Below, piece by piece: positions 60,824-64,000 of a stretch of 64,000 bases of DNA. The first letter of the stretch is position 1. Each line of letters begins with the position of its first letter. The stretch covers positions 1-64,000 of the forward strand of contig NZ_CANNBW010000013.1 in assembly GCF_947502995.1 (NCBI RefSeq), in the 5' to 3' direction. Below the pieces are notes generated by a model. It was not told the origin of the DNA. It saw only the letters and a program-made list of their open reading frames with translations, and did not search any database. The position numbers were made by a program, and so were the translations under genes. Source of the stretch: an uncultured Tenacibaculum sp. (GTDB taxonomy: Bacteria; Bacteroidota; Bacteroidia; Flavobacteriales; Flavobacteriaceae).

Positions 60824-61334
60824 AATTTAAATTAACAGTAACTATTCTTGCTATTTTACGACGTACAACACTGGGTATCTTAATGTTAAAATCACTTGGC
60901 AAAAGGTCGAAATTAGTTACTAAATTAATTTTATCGTTTACTTTAGTAATTGTTCCTTTAGTTTCTATTTCTTTACTAACACCTTTGATAGTTATTTTTC
61001 CTTTAATATTAACCTCTTTACTTCCTTGTAAAGAAGCAGCATTAAAATCTTCTATTTTACCTCTAAATACAGCTTTAGGAAATTCGTTAGATTCCATAAA
61101 ACTTTCATTGAAGTGTTCTTGCATTAAAGCCAACCTAAATTTAAAAGCACTTATGAATAATTGTGAAGCAATTTCGCCGTCGTTAGTTAAAATAGCAGTT
61201 GTACTTTTATTTAAGGCTTGTACAGGTTCAAATGCGTCTACAGAAGCTTTAAATCCGGTTGTTCCAGTTCTTGTGTAAAATTTCTGGCTGAATAATGTTT
61301 GGGTTATTAGTAATAAAATTACGAAAAGTCTCAT
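60801..61334 (-). CDS. YceI-like protein
   Basis: The 177-residue protein has a signal peptide (MRLFVILLLITQTLFSQ) and fits the YceI lipocalin-like family, for example NEFPKAVFRGKIEDF and INIKGKITIKGVSKEIETKGTI-like segments. The family binds isoprenoid-like lipids in the periplasm. It lies between the haem lipoprotein and the OB-fold gene. Confidence 0.85.
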   Translation of the reverse strand: MRLFVILLLITQTLFSQKFYTRTGTTGFKASVDAFEPVQALNKSTTAILTNDGEIASQLFISAFKFRLALMQEHFNESFMESNEFPKAVFRGKIEDFNAASLQGSKEVNIKGKITIKGVSKEIETKGTITKVNDKINLVTNFDLLPSDFNIKIPSVVRRKIARIVTVNLNYELSEKK

Positions 61335-61371
61335 GATATTGTTCTTTATTTTGGGGTTATTTTTTGTTAGA

Positions 61372-61731
61372 TTATTCTTCTAAATATCCATCAGCTCTCC
61401 ATTGGCTAATAATATTTCGTGTAGCTGATGGTAGTAATCCAGATGGAGGCATAGGACTGGCTGTATTGTTAATACGTCCGAATATATTTCCATTTTCTGC
61501 AGCATTTCTTACATTGTTATAACTCGTTAAAGCTAAACCTGCAGTTGGATTTACATCGTCATGGCAGTTTGTGGTTGCACAACTGCTGTTAATAATTCCT
61601 TTTACATCTTTTTCGTAAGTTATTTTCTCTACAGGATCTATTGGAGTTTCATCAATAGGAACCTCAGAAGTTGAACAACTAGAAATTGTTAAAAGGATTG
61701 AAACTGATAATAAATTAATAAGTGATTTCAT
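61372..61731 (-). CDS. Cytochrome c-like lipoprotein with CX4CH site
   Basis: The 119-residue protein has a lipobox (LLTISSCSTS) and a haem-binding site CATTNCH, with four residues between the cysteines instead of two. The distal methionine may be in ASPMPPSG. The motif occurs in Bacteroidota lipoproteins of the c-type haem kind. It is first in the operon to DUF5777. It may donate or accept electrons at the periplasmic face. Confidence 0.8.
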   Translation of the reverse strand: MKSLINLLSVSILLTISSCSTSEVPIDETPIDPVEKITYEKDVKGIINSSCATTNCHDDVNPTAGLALTSYNNVRNAAENGNIFGRINNTASPMPPSGLLPSATRNIISQWRADGYLEE

Positions 61732-62089
61732 TTTTTTGAGATTATGAGATTTAATGTATTAATTTTTACTTCGTCGTTTTAGTATAGTTTTTCTTAATTT
61801 TTTATTGATCAATGATTCACTGGGGCAAATGTATCTTAAAGGTCTTGTTTATAATCTATTAAATAGGTTTAAAAGGAAATAAAATAGGTTAAAAGGGAAA
61901 AAATACGGTTGAAAAACACTTTAAAAATGAAAAATACAACTGAATTAAGAATTAATAAAACGAAGAGTTGTAAAGATGTAAATCATATTAACATATTTCG
62001 AAACAAGTTTAAAATTTAGTGGTATACTTTTATTTGAAGTAGCTTTCAAATACTGTATCTTTGTCGGTCATAAGAAGTTATTAGAACGA
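61732..62089. other. Intergenic region upstream of lepA
   Basis: The 358 bp are AT-rich and have no gene. A strong promoter for lepA is at the right end; a promoter for the haem operon on the minus strand should be at the left but no good -7 box is seen. Confidence 0.6.
62033..62063 (+). promoter_or_regulatory. Promoter of lepA
   Basis: TTTG at 62033-62036 and TATCTTTG at 62056-62063, spaced 19 bp, match the Bacteroidota consensus exactly. The ATG is 27 bp further. Confidence 0.82.
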
Positions 62090-63886
62090 ATGAAGAACAT
62101 TAGAAACTTTTGTATTATTGCCCACATTGATCATGGTAAAAGTACACTTGCAGATCGCCTTTTAGATTTTACTCAAACAGTAACTGAACGTGAAAAGCAA
62201 GATCAATTATTAGATAATATGGATTTAGAGCGTGAACGTGGAATTACCATTAAATCTCACGCAATACAAATGGATTATGTTCATGAAGGAGAACAATATA
62301 TTTTAAACTTAATTGATACTCCAGGTCACGTAGATTTTTCTTATGAAGTTTCTCGATCTATTGCTGCCTGTGAAGGAGCGTTGTTAATTGTAGATGCAGC
62401 TCAGAGTATTCAAGCTCAAACCATTTCTAACTTATACTTAGCATTAGAGAATGATTTAGAAATTATTCCAGTATTAAACAAAGTAGATTTACCTTCGGCT
62501 AACCCGGAAGAAGTTACTGATGATATTGTTGATTTGTTAGGTTGTGATCCTGAAGATGTAATTCCAGCAAGTGGGAAAACAGGTTTTGGAGTAGATAAAA
62601 TTTTAGAAGCAATTATCGATAGAATTCCTGCGCCTAAAGGAAATCCAAACGCACCTTTAAAAGCTTTAATTTTTGATAGTGTTTATAATTCTTATCGTGG
62701 AATTGAAACGTATTTTAGAATTATTGATGGTTCTATTAAAAAGAATCAGAAGATTAAATTCATGGCTACTGGAAATGACTATTTTGCAGATGAAGTAGGT
62801 ACGTTAAAGTTAAATCAAGAGCCTAAAAAAGAAATAAAAACTGGAGATGTTGGATATTTAATTACTGGTATTAAAACTGCGAAAGAAGTAAAAGTAGGAG
62901 ATACAATTACAGATTTTGCTAATCCGACTACAGATACTATTGAAGGTTTTGAAGATGTAAAGCCAATGGTATTTGCGGGTATTTACCCTGTAGATACTGA
63001 AGATTATGAAGAACTTCGTAATTCTATGGAGAAGTTACAATTAAATGACGCTTCTTTAGTATTTCAACCAGAAAGTTCAGCCGCTTTAGGTTTTGGTTTC
63101 CGATGTGGATTCTTAGGAATGTTACACATGGAAATTATTCAAGAACGTTTGGAACGTGAGTTCAATATGACTGTGATTACTACGGTTCCTAACGTGTCTT
63201 ATCATGCATACACAAAGAAAGAACCAGATGAGATTATTGTTGTAAATAATCCTTCTGATTTACCCGATCCATCAAAATTAGAAAGAGTAGAAGAGCCTTT
63301 TATTAAAGCTTCAATTATTACTAAAGCAGATTTTGTTGGTCAGGTAATGAGTTTATGTATAGAAAAACGTGGGCAAATTATTAATCAAACTTATTTAACT
63401 CCGGAACGTGTTGAGTTAATTTTTGAAATGCCATTAGCAGAAATTGTATTCGATTTTTACGATCGCTTAAAAACAGTTTCAAAAGGTTACGCTTCTTTCG
63501 ATTACCATCCAATTGGAATGAAAAAATCGAAATTAGTACGTGTAGATATGTTATTAAACGGACAATCGGTTGATGCACTTTCTTCTTTATTACATGATAG
63601 TAATGCTTATTCTATTGGTAAAAGAATTTGTGAGAAATTAAAAGAATTAATTCCTCGTCAACAGTTCGATATTCCAATTCAGGCAGCAATTGGAGCTAAA
63701 ATTATTGCTCGTGAAACTGTAAAAGCCTTACGTAAAGATGTAACTGCTAAATGTTATGGAGGAGATATTTCTCGTAAACGTAAACTTTTAGAGAAGCAGA
63801 AGAAAGGTAAGAAGCGTATGCGTCAGGTTGGAAATGTAGAAATTCCACAACAAGCGTTTATGGCTGTTTTAAAATTAAATGATTAG
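62090..63886 (+). CDS. lepA: Elongation factor 4 (LepA)
   Basis: LepA is a ribosome-bound GTPase that assists translation under stress. The 598-residue protein has the GTPase motifs [10 protein letters not shown] (P-loop), DTPGHVDF (switch II) and NKVDLPSA. The C-terminal LepA-specific domain has [25 protein letters not shown]. The length is usual for the family. An exact -33/-7 promoter lies upstream. Confidence 0.97.
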   Translation: MKNIRNFCIIAHIDHGKSTLADRLLDFTQTVTEREKQDQLLDNMDLERERGITIKSHAIQMDYVHEGEQYILNLIDTPGHVDFSYEVSRSIAACEGALLIVDAAQSIQAQTISNLYLALENDLEIIPVLNKVDLPSANPEEVTDDIVDLLGCDPEDVIPASGKTGFGVDKILEAIIDRIPAPKGNPNAPLKALIFDSVYNSYRGIETYFRIIDGSIKKNQKIKFMATGNDYFADEVGTLKLNQEPKKEIKTGDVGYLITGIKTAKEVKVGDTITDFANPTTDTIEGFEDVKPMVFAGIYPVDTEDYEELRNSMEKLQLNDASLVFQPESSAALGFGFRCGFLGMLHMEIIQERLEREFNMTVITTVPNVSYHAYTKKEPDEIIVVNNPSDLPDPSKLERVEEPFIKASIITKADFVGQVMSLCIEKRGQIINQTYLTPERVELIFEMPLAEIVFDFYDRLKTVSKGYASFDYHPIGMKKSKLVRVDMLLNGQSVDALSSLLHDSNAYSIGKRICEKLKELIPRQQFDIPIQAAIGAKIIARETVKALRKDVTAKCYGGDISRKRKLLEKQKKGKKRMRQVGNVEIPQQAFMAVLKLND

Positions 63887-63930
63887 TATTAAAATACTAT
63901 CTTAGATAAAAATTTAAATAAAAAAATAAT

Positions 63931-64000
63931 ATGGAAAATTCATTCAATTCTTTTGATAACCTATCAAATAGAGTTTTAGTTGCCCAATCTACAGAAGTAG
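63931..64000 (+). CDS. 5' end of a gene running off the right edge
   Basis: An ATG at 63931 opens a frame of at least 23 codons beginning MENSFNSFDNLSNRVLVAQ. It is in the same direction as lepA, 44 bp downstream. Too little is visible for a product name. Confidence 0.55.
   Translation, partial: MENSFNSFDNLSNRVLVAQSTEV

Noticed and set aside
1..64000. Insertion sequences or prophage
   Set aside because: No transposase, integrase or phage structural cluster was found. The phage-like block in the DUF2589 protein is a single domain, not a prophage.

Overview
The window is chromosomal DNA of a low-GC Bacteroidota bacterium, almost certainly a marine-type member of the Flavobacteriaceae (relatives of Tenacibaculum, Polaribacter or Kordia are the best guess). 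Reasons: AT-rich codons throughout, -7 promoter boxes of the Bacteroidota form TAnnTTTG, a giant adhesin with a type IX secretion C-terminal sorting domain, DUF3098 beside ftsX, and double-glycine peptide leaders of the Bacteroidota kind. No rRNA or CRISPR array is present. One complete tRNA (CAT anticodon) and one partial copy of it are present.

Layout. 1-5.6 kb: fatty-acid and vitamin housekeeping on the minus strand (pdxA; DUF177-rpmF; fabH-accB-accC), with ribE divergent. 5.7-9.5 kb: a very large M48-type membrane metallopeptidase. 9.7-19.4 kb: the most remarkable region, a minus-strand cassette of 17 small secreted-peptide genes. They share a nearly invariant 23-residue double-glycine leader but have unrelated, cysteine-rich cores. 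Interleaved are a C39-peptidase ABC exporter, a HlyD-type adaptor and a fusion protein (pseudo-C39 + VKOR + thioredoxin) suited to making disulfides. Five copies of a structured intergenic RNA-like element, predicted as a pseudoknot with a compensatory base change, punctuate this cassette. A PAS-LuxR regulator is divergent from it. 20.4-24.6 kb: an M14 carboxypeptidase lipoprotein, then a 2.8-kb type II restriction-modification island (cytosine-C5 methylase and HpaII-like endonuclease) between two 82/83-bp direct repeats of the 3' part of the tRNA-CAT gene.

24.7-32.4 kb: polyprenyl synthase, then a TetR-TolC-MFP-RND efflux operon. 32.5-36.4 kb: recX, two small lipoproteins, an NAD epimerase/threonine dehydrogenase-like enzyme, a thioredoxin-fold protein and a conserved hypothetical. 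36.5-41.7 kb: a 1751-residue T9SS-exported repeat adhesin. 42-45.5 kb: truB-uppP-DUF3098-ftsX. 45.7-49 kb: a DUF2589-type operon of unknown function. 49.3-52.7 kb: two paralogous small lipoproteins, a multi-span membrane protein and a two-component system. 52.8-54.5 kb: rbfA and a LolC/E-like permease, followed by a gene-free region with two diverged direct repeats. 55-59.5 kb: dusB, then an Lgt-like transferase paired with a Tes/MJ0619-like radical SAM enzyme, a tiny membrane protein and a Gfo/Idh/MocA oxidoreductase. 59.5-61.7 kb: a c-type-haem lipoprotein / YceI / OB-fold / beta-barrel operon. 62-64 kb: lepA and the start of an unidentified gene.

How parts work together: the peptide cassette looks like a complete make-cleave-export-oxidise system. 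The ABC exporter removes leaders at GG, HlyD bridges the periplasm, and the VKOR-thioredoxin protein would oxidise the cysteines (16 of the 17 predicted cores have an even number). No dedicated tailoring enzyme (LanM, cyclodehydratase, radical SAM) is seen in the cassette. What the peptides do is not deducible from sequence.
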